A DNA stretch of 48,509 bases from Pseudomonadota bacterium (lineage in GTDB: Bacteria; Desulfobacterota; Desulfovibrionia; Desulfovibrionales; Desulfovibrionaceae). The notes under the pieces were generated by a model. It made no database searches, was not told the DNA's origin, and saw only the letters and a list, made by a program, of their open reading frames with translations. This document shows, one piece after another, positions 15,146 to 23,469 of this stretch (the stretch's first letter is position 1; each line of letters opens with the position of its first letter). Made by a program: the position numbers and the translations under genes. The DNA is taken from NCBI GenBank assembly GCA_018817515.1, contig JAHIUD010000107.1, forward strand, positions 1-48,509, read 5' to 3'.

Positions 15146-15682
15146 ATGGACTCTGCACAACTCGCGCTTGCGCCGGTGATTGCCGCAGGGGCCGATGTGG
15201 CCGTCCACCTGCTGCTCTCGCACGTTCTGCCGCGCGGAGCGCAGCGCAAGGCCATCCTTTTGGCCTTTACCGTCGGGCTGGCGGTTCTGGGCTATGTCAC
15301 CCTGACCGGCTTGCAGCACGGTTTTGCCCCCGGCGACCGCCTGGCCTATGCCGTGCTGAACCTGGCCGCATACTGGGGTCTGGCCTTCGGCTATTTCACC
15401 TTCGTGAACCTGAACATCGCGTCTCTGCGCATCCGCATTCTTAAGGAACTGCTGGCGAGCCCCAGGCAGCGCCTGGACACGGCCGACCTGCTGACCCGCT
15501 ACGACGCCAAGGCCGTGTTGGAAAAGCGCCTGGAACGGCTGGTGGACGGACGGCAGCTGGAGCTGCGTAACGGCCGCTACCACTCCGGCCAGTCCGTATT
15601 TCTCACCCTGGCCCGCGTTATGGATGCGCTCAAATGGGCCATCCTGGGGCCTGTGGCGGTGAAACGCTTCGGACCGGACTGA
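15146..15682 (+). CDS. Small membrane protein with winged-helix-like tail (second of a pair)
   Basis: A 178-residue protein with about four membrane segments in its first 100 residues (LAPVIAAGADVAVHLLL; KAILLAFTVGLAVLGYVTL; LAYAVLNLAAYWGLAFGYFTF). A tail follows (LRIRILKELLASP, VLEKRLERLVDGRQLELRNGRYHSG) that parallels the tail of the preceding protein: a helix, then a VLEKRLERLV helix, then a short strand-turn-strand. The ATG at 15146 is one base after the previous stop, and a much longer upstream frame is rejected because it overlaps that gene. No known family was recognised. The pair may be ancient duplicates forming one membrane complex. Confidence 0.7.
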   Translation: MDSAQLALAPVIAAGADVAVHLLLSHVLPRGAQRKAILLAFTVGLAVLGYVTLTGLQHGFAPGDRLAYAVLNLAAYWGLAFGYFTFVNLNIASLRIRILKELLASPRQRLDTADLLTRYDAKAVLEKRLERLVDGRQLELRNGRYHSGQSVFLTLARVMDALKWAILGPVAVKRFGPD

Positions 15683-15768
15683 TGCAGGCCTGGCCACGGC
15701 CCGCAGAGACTGGCGCACGGAGCGTCGCACTTTCAACAAGCATCAAATGAACAGAACTGGAGTTCGCC

Positions 15769-16431
15769 ATGGAAGATAGCCAAAGCACCACTGAGAACCT
15801 GCTGCAGATGTATGCGAAGCAGGACAAGATAAACATGGCGAACTACTGGCTGTTATACCTGCTGTCCGCCTTCCGGACCGCCCCGAAAAGCGCCCGCATT
15901 CTTGATTGCGGTTGTGCCCTTGGCGTGTTCATCGCTTTTTTGAAGCGGCGCGGCTTCACCCATGTGGAGGGCTTCGACGCCTCGCCGGAGATGGTGGAGG
16001 CCGGACGCACCATAACCGGCTGCGACATCCGCATCGCCGACATCCTCGACCTGGACAAGCACTACGCGCAGGCCAGCTTCGACATCGTCTCGGTCTCGAA
16101 CATCCTGCACCACGTCACGGACATCAACAGTTGGGGCGTCATCTTCGACGGGATCAGACGCGTTCTGTCCCCCGGGGGGCTGCTGGTGATCCGGGAGCCG
16201 AAGCGCACGCCGATCTATCGGACCCTGGAATGGCTCTCGAAGCATCCGTCCTTTTACTTCGGCCCCTTGACGTTCCGTTTGCAGTCGATCATCGAGGAGC
16301 GGGCCTACCTGGATTACTTCTTCCCGCACTGGTACGGCGCGCATGCCGAGTTGCTCAAGGCCCATGGCTTTGAGATCATCAGCGAGGGCACGTCCATGGG
16401 AGAGCAGGTCCTGAGCTGCCGCCGGAGCTGA
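15769..16431 (+). CDS. Class I SAM-dependent methyltransferase
   Basis: A 220-residue methyltransferase with ILDCGCALGVFIAFL as SAM motif I (about residues 44-58), VEGFDASPEM for the acidic ribose contact, SFDIVSVSNILHHV and LSPGGLLVIREPKR. The C-terminal part (HWYGAHAELLKAHGFEII) is typical of the Methyltransf_11/23 groups. It probably methylates a sugar or lipid-linked intermediate, but no substrate evidence exists. It lies 86 bases after the paired membrane genes on the same strand and converges on a glycosyltransferase gene. Confidence 0.82.
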   Translation: MEDSQSTTENLLQMYAKQDKINMANYWLLYLLSAFRTAPKSARILDCGCALGVFIAFLKRRGFTHVEGFDASPEMVEAGRTITGCDIRIADILDLDKHYAQASFDIVSVSNILHHVTDINSWGVIFDGIRRVLSPGGLLVIREPKRTPIYRTLEWLSKHPSFYFGPLTFRLQSIIEERAYLDYFFPHWYGAHAELLKAHGFEIISEGTSMGEQVLSCRRS

Positions 16432-16442
16432 GGCGCGCCGGT

Positions 16443-17249
16443 TCAGCTTTCGGTGTGGATCTCGCGGGCGCGGCGGAGCCCCTTGCCGTAGAGCAGGCGC
16501 CGCAGGCGCCGGATGGCGATCTCGACAAAGGTGTGCACAACGGAGAGCAGGTTGCGCAGGGTCAAGGCGGTGGAGGCATCGCCCTTGTTCTCACGCGGGC
16601 CCAGGTGCCGGGTCTGCAGGTAGGTTATGTCCTCTTCCAAAAGCCGCGTGACGATGTCGGCCTGGAAGCCGAAGCCCAGGGATTGCGGTGGGAAACGGAT
16701 GACGTGTTCGCGCAGGAATACCGGCAGCGAGTTGTAATAGCGGATGGAATTGTTGGAAAGCAGGTTCACCAGGGCCGTGAACAGCCGGGAGATGGCACGC
16801 CGCCGCCAGCTCCTGCCGCGCACCTCGGACTGCACCTGGTAGGGGATCACCAGGTCCGCCTTGCCGATCTGGCGGTAGATGTCCACCAGGGCCTCGCGGG
16901 ATTCGGCGTTATCGCCGCAGCAGAGCCGGTAATATTTGCCCCGCCCGAGAAACGCGCCGTCCATGAAATTGCGCGACAGTCCCTTGTTCACAGGGTTTCG
17001 GATCAGACGGACCTGGGGCAGGTCATGGGCGCTGAGGTACTCCTCAAGCAGCTCCCCGGAGCCGTCCCGCGAGCAGTCGTCCACGATGAGAACCTCATGG
17101 CTGCCCCCCCACTCGGCGAGAGCGCCGGTCAGAATCTCCAGGGTATCGAGGATGAACTCGCGTTCGTTGTAACACGTGACGAGCACGGTCAAGTCCACGT
17201 CATGCGCGAAGAAGGGGCTGGCCAGGGCCTTGGGGTCAGCTGGATTCAT
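16443..17249 (-). CDS. Family 2 glycosyltransferase
   Basis: A 268-residue GT2 protein with TVLVTCYNEREFI at the N-terminus and VDDCSRDGSGE near residue 57. The metal-site position reads CCGDNAES instead of a standard DxD, as in several ArnC/WcaA-like members, so either the motif is shifted or metal binding is atypical. It has no clear membrane helices apart from a mildly hydrophobic C-terminal helix (NLLSVVHTFVEIAIRRLRRLL), which could lie along the membrane. AGGTG precedes the ATG. It stands 146 bases downstream of the long sugar operon, in the same direction, and may be its last member. Confidence 0.82.
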   Translation of the reverse strand: MNPADPKALASPFFAHDVDLTVLVTCYNEREFILDTLEILTGALAEWGGSHEVLIVDDCSRDGSGELLEEYLSAHDLPQVRLIRNPVNKGLSRNFMDGAFLGRGKYYRLCCGDNAESREALVDIYRQIGKADLVIPYQVQSEVRGRSWRRRAISRLFTALVNLLSNNSIRYYNSLPVFLREHVIRFPPQSLGFGFQADIVTRLLEEDITYLQTRHLGPRENKGDASTALTLRNLLSVVHTFVEIAIRRLRRLLYGKGLRRAREIHTES

Positions 17250-17395
17250 GCTCGTTCACCTGCGGGAAACAATGTTGCGCGACGCCCGTGGAGCTCGTCT
17301 GCCTGTCCGGGCGCGGCGGAAGCGAAGAGTTACTCCGGCCCGCCGTGCGGAGTCAAGGGAAGCCGAGCCACACGCAGGCAGTCTCGGCGTTTCCG

Positions 17396-18067
17396 TCATT
17401 CGAAGTAGATGAAGGAGTAATCTCCGGTGTAGCCCGTGGTCTTGAACCACCAAAGCCATTCCTCGGGCGTGCAGAATGCTTCACAGGTCACCTGCCAGTA
17501 AAGCAGGTTGGCCTTCTCGGTTTCGTTGCGGTATGACTCAACGCAGAGATATTTGCTTCCTTTGCCCACCCGCTCCATTTCCCGCAGTGCGAGGTCCAGG
17601 TCGTAGTTGTGCAGGTTGTGCAGGGTGGTGATGGAATACACGAAATCGAAGTAGTTGTCCGGCCAGGGCAGGGAATTGGCGTTGCCCACGCTGAGCCGGT
17701 CGCGCACGTCCTCGTGCGAGTTGGCGATGGCGTAGGGAGAGATGTCGATGCCGTGGATGTCCAGGCCGTCCACCACGCGCGTGAGTTCCACCAACTGGAA
17801 GCCTTTGCCGCAGCCGATGTCCAGGATTTTGTCCCCGGCCTTGAGGCCGTAGTGCTCCACTAAGCCTCTCGCCACGGGTTCCCAACGGCCCGGCATATAG
17901 CGGTAGCCGCCATAGCAGATGCGCCGGTCGCCATCCCAGTAATCAAAGTCCCACTTCTTGGCCAGTTCCGCAGCCTTGGGCTTGGGGAATTCCTGGTCGT
18001 TCACCCGGGCGAGATAATCACGTTTGGTGCTCTTGTGTATTGGGGAAAGGAAATCAATTTCGGCCAT
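17396..18067 (-). CDS. Class I SAM-dependent methyltransferase
   Basis: A 223-residue methyltransferase with ILDIGCGKGFQLVEL (motif I, about residues 81-95), IHGIDISPYAI and FDFVYSITTLHNL. The N-terminal segment (KRDYLARVNDQEFPKPKAAELAKKWDFDYWDG) resembles methyltransferases found with CMP-Kdo- and heptose-modification genes. It is the last gene of the compact minus-strand operon and starts 5 bases after the APH-like gene. GAGGT precedes the ATG. Probable target: the heptose or another sugar made by the operon (inference). Confidence 0.82.
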   Translation of the reverse strand: MAEIDFLSPIHKSTKRDYLARVNDQEFPKPKAAELAKKWDFDYWDGDRRICYGGYRYMPGRWEPVARGLVEHYGLKAGDKILDIGCGKGFQLVELTRVVDGLDIHGIDISPYAIANSHEDVRDRLSVGNANSLPWPDNYFDFVYSITTLHNLHNYDLDLALREMERVGKGSKYLCVESYRNETEKANLLYWQVTCEAFCTPEEWLWWFKTTGYTGDYSFIYFE

Positions 18068-18072
18068 TTGAA

Positions 18073-19110
18073 TTACCTCGTCGCTCTGTGGTCATGGAGG
18101 GTTGCGCGCGCCAAGGCAAGCTGCCCGTCGCGTACGGCTTCTCGCCTGGCTTCGTCGGACTGTGTCGCGGCAAAGTTGCGCCGCGCGGCGCCCAAGGGCA
18201 GAAATTCGTTGAGCATGATGCAGCACCACTTGAGCTTGTAAGCTGGCAGCAGCATGCCCACCCGCGCTCCAAGCCCCGCATCAAGCGGCGAGGCCAGGGC
18301 CAGGCGTTCCAGCACCAGAGGCAGCAAGCTCAGCGGCACCGGTACCTCGGGCTGGCAGAAGAAATCGCAGGACATCTTGGCCGGGTCGTCAAGTCCGGCG
18401 TATTCGAAATCCAAGAACACCAACGTGCCATCCGGCCGCAGCAGGGCGTTGTGGAAGCCGAAATCCGAGGGCGAGACGCGCCGCAGCTCCGGAGCCAGCG
18501 GGGCGTCCCAGTGAGCTCCCAAAATCCTTGGCGCGGAGCCCAGGATCTCTTCCAATAGCATCGACCAGGCTGGGCCAAGCTCCTCTGCAACAAAGGCTGC
18601 GGCATCGGGCCGAAGCGATCCGTTGGCGGCGGCCAGGACCAGGCGCGCAATCCTGCGCTCCACACAGGCCAGGTGCTGCTGCAAAGAAAAGCAGGACTCG
18701 GAAGCTTCTGGCAGGTCTGGTGATCCTTGATTGAGGAGCAGAAAAAACTCAAGGGCTGCATCGACCTGAGGCCTGCCGATTTCTCCAGGTTCTAGGCGGC
18801 GACCTTCCACAAAGGACAGCAAGGACAGTCCGGCGGGCCGGTCGACGGCAAGCAGACGGGGCACGCACTCAAGGTTTTGTGACGCTGCATGGTTCAGAAA
18901 CGCCGCCTCTGCGCCCATGCGGTCGCGCGGGTCGTCAGGGTGCCTGAAATAGGCCTTGAGAACGGCGCGTGCGCCGCGTGCATGCAAGAGGAAAACCCGG
19001 TTGTTGCGCCCGCCGCGCATAGGCTCCAGCCGGATTGCCCCACCAAGCCCTGCGGAAGCGGCCAGAGCGGCGGCCTGTTGTTTCAGGATGCCGTCGGCCT
19101 CGTTCATCAC
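18073..19110 (-). CDS. APH/choline-kinase-like phosphotransferase
   Basis: A 345-residue protein of the aminoglycoside-phosphotransferase/choline-kinase fold. The N-lobe has RGGRNNRVFLL and a Lys strand (ARAVLKAYF). The catalytic loop is SPSDFGFHNAL, in which the usual H-G-D-x4-N has become S-D-F-G-F-H-N, keeping the base Asp and the Asn. The metal-binding motif is FLDFEYAGLDDP. It probably phosphorylates a small alcohol or sugar. The start at 19110 overlaps the HAD phosphatase stop by 4 bases. Kinase, phosphatase and nucleotidyltransferase genes side by side suggest a route to an activated sugar, but the substrate is unknown. Confidence 0.78.
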   Translation of the reverse strand: MMNEADGILKQQAAALAASAGLGGAIRLEPMRGGRNNRVFLLHARGARAVLKAYFRHPDDPRDRMGAEAAFLNHAASQNLECVPRLLAVDRPAGLSLLSFVEGRRLEPGEIGRPQVDAALEFFLLLNQGSPDLPEASESCFSLQQHLACVERRIARLVLAAANGSLRPDAAAFVAEELGPAWSMLLEEILGSAPRILGAHWDAPLAPELRRVSPSDFGFHNALLRPDGTLVFLDFEYAGLDDPAKMSCDFFCQPEVPVPLSLLPLVLERLALASPLDAGLGARVGMLLPAYKLKWCCIMLNEFLPLGAARRNFAATQSDEARREAVRDGQLALARATLHDHRATR

Positions 19111-19718
19111 GCGCCGCCCAGGAGCATTTGGCTGATCTCAGCCCAGGAAGCGCAGCGGGTGAGGGCCGGGTCCACGGATTTTGGCTCAACAGGTGCAAAA
19201 AGCAGGCGTTTGACACCCTTGGGGAACTCTTCCTCGGCCAGGAACTCCGGCAGGTCGTCGATGAAGTGCGTGCAGCCCAGCGCCCCGATGCGCGCCAGCT
19301 TGTCCTTTTTGGTGGGTTCAAGAAACACGCGTTCGCGCGGCAGGTTGATGCCTGCCGGATCGAACAGGCCGCGTTGCTCCATCCAGCCCAGGGCGGCTGC
19401 GTGCAGGTCGTAGGGCGGACCGAGGTACGGGGTCCTTGTCTTGTGGCTGACGATGAAGACCTCAATACCCTGGGCGCAGCAGGCGCGCAGAAAATCGAGC
19501 ACGCCTGGGAAGGGGTCCACGTCGGCCATGCGTTGGCCGTACACATACCCCTGCATGGCAGTCCACACCGGCTCCTGGCCCACGGCGCGCAGGTGGTCGC
19601 GCACGCGTTCCTTGGTTATGGGCAGGTCTGCGGGGATGACGTCTTGCTCGCTGGCTACCAGGTGAAACACCCGGTCGTAGCAGACGATTGTGTTGTCGAA
19701 GTCTATGCCGATGCGCAT
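19107..19718 (-). CDS. HAD-family phosphatase
   Basis: A 203-residue haloacid-dehalogenase-type phosphatase. Motif I is GIDFDNTIV (nucleophile Asp5 and acid/base Asp7), motif II is FIVSHKTR, a Lys follows in EPTKKDKL, and motif III is HFIDDLPEF. The start is placed at 19718 (MRIGIDFDNT), which fits the domain and avoids overlap with the transketolase gene that ends at 19729. It is not of the GmhB subtype by its motif I, but in this operon it could do the same job of removing a phosphate from a heptose bisphosphate. The function is inferred from context. Confidence 0.82.
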   Translation of the reverse strand: MRIGIDFDNTIVCYDRVFHLVASEQDVIPADLPITKERVRDHLRAVGQEPVWTAMQGYVYGQRMADVDPFPGVLDFLRACCAQGIEVFIVSHKTRTPYLGPPYDLHAAALGWMEQRGLFDPAGINLPRERVFLEPTKKDKLARIGALGCTHFIDDLPEFLAEEEFPKGVKRLLFAPVEPKSVDPALTRCASWAEISQMLLGGA

Positions 19719-19728
19719 GGCCGAGTCC

Positions 19729-20664
19729 TCAGCCGAACTGCTGCGCCACGGCTTCGGCCACGGCTTCTGCGTCAAGCCCGCAAAGCTGCCGCGCGTTTGT
19801 CTGGGTGCCGCAGGCAGTAAGAAAATTTGCGCCGGTATGCAGCCGCAAGAGTCGCGCCCTGGGCATGGAGTTCTCGATCAAATAGGAGTCGGCCAGCCAC
19901 TCCGCCACGGCTCCGCCCAGCCCGCCTGCGCTGCCGTGTTCCTCCACCGTCGCCACCAGGCGGCAGGAGGCGAAGCAACGGGCCAGATATTCCGTGTCCA
20001 GGGGCTTTACTGTGTGCACGCTGGCAACGCCCGCCTGGATGCCCTTGGCCGCCAGGATATCTGCCGCGCCCATGGCCTCGGGCAGCGTGTTGCCCGTGTT
20101 CAAAAGCATGACGTCCTGGCCCTCGCGCAGCACGGCTGCTTTGCCGATGCGCAGGTCGGGCGCGCCCTGATGCACCACCGGCTCGTTCTTCTTGCCCAGG
20201 CGCAGGTAGCTGGGGCCGGGGCCCTGCACGGCCTGGGACAGCAGCAGGCCCACCTCCACGGCATCGCCGGGGCAGAGCACGGTCATGTTCGGCAGGGCCC
20301 GCAGGCAGGCGATGTCCTCGCAGGAATGGTGCGTGGCGCCAAGCCCCGCATAGGACAGCCCACCGCCAACACCAGCCACCACCACGGGCAGGTTGTGGTA
20401 GCACAGATCCAGCCGGATCTGCTCAAAGCAACGGTAGGTGTTGAAGGGGGCGATGGTGTAGGTCACGGGCCGGAAGCCGGACAGGGCAAGGCCTGCGGCC
20501 ACGCCGGTCATGTTGGCCTCGGCAACGCCGCAGTTGTAGAAGCGGTCCGGGAACAGGCCCTTGAACTCGTCGAACATGCGGTTGCCGATGTCGCCGGAGA
20601 GCAGGACGATGCGCGGGTCGGCCTTGGCCAAGGCGGTGATGGTGCGGGCGAAGGCGTTTCTCAT
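19729..20664 (-). CDS. Transketolase, C-terminal subunit (split type)
   Basis: A 311-residue protein equal to the pyrimidine-binding and C-terminal domains of transketolase. Visible blocks are VLLSGDIGNRMFDEF, FYNCGVAEANMTGVAAGLAL with the catalytic Glu of the pyrimidine site, and GATHHSCEDIACLRALPNMTVLCPGD. It needs the N-terminal subunit encoded immediately upstream (ATGA overlap) to form the thiamine diphosphate site. Split transketolases inside glycan clusters transfer a two-carbon ketol unit. Here the product could be sedoheptulose 7-phosphate for the GmhA-like enzyme of the same operon. Confidence 0.9.
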   Translation of the reverse strand: MRNAFARTITALAKADPRIVLLSGDIGNRMFDEFKGLFPDRFYNCGVAEANMTGVAAGLALSGFRPVTYTIAPFNTYRCFEQIRLDLCYHNLPVVVAGVGGGLSYAGLGATHHSCEDIACLRALPNMTVLCPGDAVEVGLLLSQAVQGPGPSYLRLGKKNEPVVHQGAPDLRIGKAAVLREGQDVMLLNTGNTLPEAMGAADILAAKGIQAGVASVHTVKPLDTEYLARCFASCRLVATVEEHGSAGGLGGAVAEWLADSYLIENSMPRARLLRLHTGANFLTACGTQTNARQLCGLDAEAVAEAVAQQFG

Positions 20665-21512
20665 TGTTCGTCCAACGTGCTCGGCACGGCCAACTCGGCG
20701 AGGGCCCGGGCCAGTTCGTCGTCATTTGGCGCGCGGTAGTGCCAGTTGTTGTCATCTTCCATGAACGTGACCCCCTTGCCCTTCACCGTGTGGGCCACGA
20801 TGCACAGCGGCTTGCCCGAGGGATCCGGCATACCGGACATGGCGTCAGCCAAGGCCTGGGGGTCGTGGCCGTCGACCTCGACCACGCTCCAGCCGAAGGC
20901 CCGCCACTTGTCGGCCAGGGGCTCAAGGCAGAGCACCTCGCAGCTGCGGCCCGTGGCCTGCCAGCGGTTGAAGTCGATGATGGCGCAAAGGTTCTGCAAG
21001 TGCTGCCCAGCGGCGAACATGGCCGCCTCCCACACCGAGCCCTCGTTCTGCTCTCCGTCGCTCATGAGTACAAAAACACGCGTGGGGCGCCCCGCAATGC
21101 GCGCGCCCAGCGCCATGCCCGCGCCGATGGGCAGGCCGTGGCCCAGCGAGCCTGTTGCGGCCTCCACGCCAGGGGCGGACTTGGGCGTGGGGTGCTCTTC
21201 CAAAGTGCAGCCGGGGCTGGCGTACTGCTCCAGGTCCTGCTCCGGGAAGAACCCGCGCAGGGCCAGAGCGGCGAACAGCGCCGAGGCCGCGTGCCCTTTG
21301 CTCAGGATGAAGCGGTCACGGTCGGGATCCGCCGGATTCTGCGGGTCAATGCGCAGCACGCCGAAATAGACCGCAGCCAGGATGTCCGCGCAGGACAGGG
21401 CCGAGCCCAGGTGGGCCGCACGCGACCGGTGCGACATCTCCACGGCTTTCATGCGGATGCTGGCGGCTGCGGCGGCCAGGGCGGGCCATGCCGGGGGCGT
21501 GGTGTCGGCCAT
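20661..21512 (-). CDS. Transketolase, N-terminal subunit (split type)
   Basis: A 283-residue protein equal to the thiamine-diphosphate (PP) domain of transketolase. It has HLGSALSCADILAAVYF, RFILSKGHAASALFAAL, GSLGHGLPIGAGMALGARI and the diphosphate/metal motif SDGEQNEGSVWEAAMFA (GDGxxNEG type, with Ser for the first Gly), then AIIDFNRWQATG and a VKGKGV block. All parts of the binding site are present. It is coupled to the C-terminal subunit by a 4-base overlap. A dedicated transketolase in a surface-sugar operon is notable because housekeeping enzymes normally supply heptose precursors. Confidence 0.92.
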   Translation of the reverse strand: MADTTPPAWPALAAAAASIRMKAVEMSHRSRAAHLGSALSCADILAAVYFGVLRIDPQNPADPDRDRFILSKGHAASALFAALALRGFFPEQDLEQYASPGCTLEEHPTPKSAPGVEAATGSLGHGLPIGAGMALGARIAGRPTRVFVLMSDGEQNEGSVWEAAMFAAGQHLQNLCAIIDFNRWQATGRSCEVLCLEPLADKWRAFGWSVVEVDGHDPQALADAMSGMPDPSGKPLCIVAHTVKGKGVTFMEDDNNWHYRAPNDDELARALAELAVPSTLDEQ

Positions 21513-21519
21513 GGGCGGC

Positions 21520-22461
21520 TTACAGCTCCTTGAGCTTTTTCATGGTGCGGATGTTGTAGTGGATGTCGTCGTCCACCAGCCGGCCCTCGCGATAGGCGGC
21601 GATGATGTCGGTGATGCCGTCGCGCACGCCGTATTTGGGCTTGAATCCCGTGGCCAAAAGCTTGTCGGAGTTCAGGCGGTAGGAGCGCGGGTCGTTGCTG
21701 GGCTTGATGGTGATGGTGGCGGGCACCAGCTCGGTGACCATGTTGGCGATGTCCAGGATCGAGATGTTCTCGAACCCGGCGTTGTAGATGCCGGTGGACT
21801 CGCGGCCCTTGCCCAGGAAGTGGATGAAGATGTCGGTGATGTCCTGGATGTGCACGTTGGGCCGGGTCTGCGCGCCGCCTAGCACCGTGATCTCGCCCTT
21901 GGCCAGGGCCTGCATGGTCAGCATGTTCACGGCCACGTCCAGGCGGGTGCGCGGGGAATAGCCGCAGACCGTGGCTGGGCGGATGCTGAAAATTTCGATC
22001 TGGTCCTTGTAGCTGAGCAGCACGCGCTCGCTGATCATCTTGGTCTTGTTGTAGTCCGACAACGGCACCAGGGAAAGCTCCTCGGTGACCTGGTCCTCGT
22101 CCTTCAGGCCGTAGACGCTGCCCGAACTGGCGAGCATGAACTTTTGCACGCCGTTGGCGATGGCCTTTTCCAGCAGCATCATGGTGGCCAGGGCGTTGAC
22201 CTCCCAGACCAGCTTGGCGTTCAGGTCGCCGCAGGGGTCGTTGGCCACGTTGGCCAGGTGGATGATGGCGTCCACCCCGTCCATGGGGATGGAGTCCACG
22301 TCGCGGACATCGCCGGTGAGCACGGTGAGTCCCTTGGCTGCGGGCAGCTTGTTGCCGAACCACATGATGTCCAGGGCGATGACTTCGTGTCCCAGGCCCA
22401 GGAGCTTGGGGACAAGGATGTTGCCGATGTAGCCGCAGCCGCCGGTGACGAGAATGCGCAT
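21520..22461 (-). CDS. NAD-dependent nucleotide-sugar epimerase/dehydratase (SDR)
   Basis: A 313-residue extended SDR protein. The NAD loop is TGGCGYIGNIL (residues 6-16), the Ser block is ASSGSVYG, and the catalytic YxxxK is YNKTK. A RPATVCGYSPR block and a VHIQDITDIF block follow, as in UDP-glucose epimerase-like proteins. It likely epimerises or reduces an NDP-sugar together with the dehydratase gene upstream. AGAGG precedes the ATG. It lies 18 bases downstream of the dehydratase and 7 bases upstream of the split transketolase. Confidence 0.88.
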   Translation of the reverse strand: MRILVTGGCGYIGNILVPKLLGLGHEVIALDIMWFGNKLPAAKGLTVLTGDVRDVDSIPMDGVDAIIHLANVANDPCGDLNAKLVWEVNALATMMLLEKAIANGVQKFMLASSGSVYGLKDEDQVTEELSLVPLSDYNKTKMISERVLLSYKDQIEIFSIRPATVCGYSPRTRLDVAVNMLTMQALAKGEITVLGGAQTRPNVHIQDITDIFIHFLGKGRESTGIYNAGFENISILDIANMVTELVPATITIKPSNDPRSYRLNSDKLLATGFKPKYGVRDGITDIIAAYREGRLVDDDIHYNIRTMKKLKEL

Positions 22462-22479
22462 CGAGGGAACCTCTTTGTG

Positions 22480-23469
22480 TTACGGTTTGTGGATGTAATC
22501 TGCGGGCAGCGCGGACAGCGCGTCCAGGTTCTGTCTCACCCAGGCGATGGTCTCGTCGATGCCCTGCTCCAAACTGATGGCGTCCTGCCAGCCCAGCGTG
22601 GTGCGGGCCTTGGCGCTGTCCAGCAGATAGGCGGCGTCCTTGCCCAGGCGCTCATTCACGATCTCCACGTGGTCGGCGAAGGCCACGCCCACGCGCTCGG
22701 CGATCATTTCCACCAACTGGCGGATGGAGATGTTGCGGGTGGTGGAAAGGTGGTAGATTTCCGGCGGGGGCGCGTTGCGCGCGATGCGTAGGGTGCCGTC
22801 GGACACGTCGCGGATGTGGATGAAAGAGCGCACGGAATGGCCGCCGCCATGCAATTGCAACGTGCGGCCGGTGAGGAAAAACAGAACGGTCCTGGGGATG
22901 ATGCGGTACAGCTGCTGGCCGGGGCCAAAGACGTTGGCCGCGCGGGTGAACACCACCGGGAACTTATAGGCCTTGTAAAAGCTCATGAGGCTCATGTCGG
23001 CTGCGGCGCGTGAAACGGCGTAGGGCGTGCTCGGATTGTAATTGGTGTTCTCCGGCACCAGGCCCTCACAGGTGCCGTAGACCTCGGGCGTGGAGACGTG
23101 CACGTACTTCTTGAGGAAGTCGAGATTGCGCAGGCGGTCATGCAGGGCCACGGTGGCCACGGCGTTGGTCTGAAACCAGTGCCCGGGGTTGGCCCAGCTC
23201 TCGGCCACCATGGACTGGGCGGCGAAGTTGACCACATAGTCCGGCTTCTCGTCGCCCATGACCTCGATCATGCGGTCCAGGTCATGGTTCAGGTCGAGCT
23301 TCATGAAGGTGAAGGGGGCGCCGATGCGTTTCTTATAGGGCAGAAATGCCGCGTGCGGCTCGTCGGAGCGGCTCATGCCGATGACCTGGAGCCCCTGCTC
23401 CAGGCAGTAGTCCGCAAAGCTTGCCCCGGAAAAGGAATTGCTGCCGATGACGACGACTTTCTCGCTCAC
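22480..23469 (-). CDS. NDP-sugar 4,6-dehydratase-like SDR protein
   Basis: A 329-residue extended SDR resembling GDP-mannose or dTDP-glucose 4,6-dehydratases. It has a VIGSNSFSGASFADY cofactor loop, VNFAAQSMVAESW, HVSTPEVYG (Thr-Pro-Glu, hallmark of dehydratases with the active-site acid) and RAANVFGPGQQLYRIIP. The expected YxxxK is written YAVSR, so the catalytic lysine position holds arginine; the codon is CGC. The start is GTG at 23469, overlapping the isomerase stop in GTGA with GAGG upstream; a GTG two codons earlier would sit on that ribosome binding site. It may act on a GDP- or other NDP-heptose. Confidence 0.85.
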   Translation of the reverse strand: MSEKVVVIGSNSFSGASFADYCLEQGLQVIGMSRSDEPHAAFLPYKKRIGAPFTFMKLDLNHDLDRMIEVMGDEKPDYVVNFAAQSMVAESWANPGHWFQTNAVATVALHDRLRNLDFLKKYVHVSTPEVYGTCEGLVPENTNYNPSTPYAVSRAAADMSLMSFYKAYKFPVVFTRAANVFGPGQQLYRIIPRTVLFFLTGRTLQLHGGGHSVRSFIHIRDVSDGTLRIARNAPPPEIYHLSTTRNISIRQLVEMIAERVGVAFADHVEIVNERLGKDAAYLLDSAKARTTLGWQDAISLEQGIDETIAWVRQNLDALSALPADYIHKP

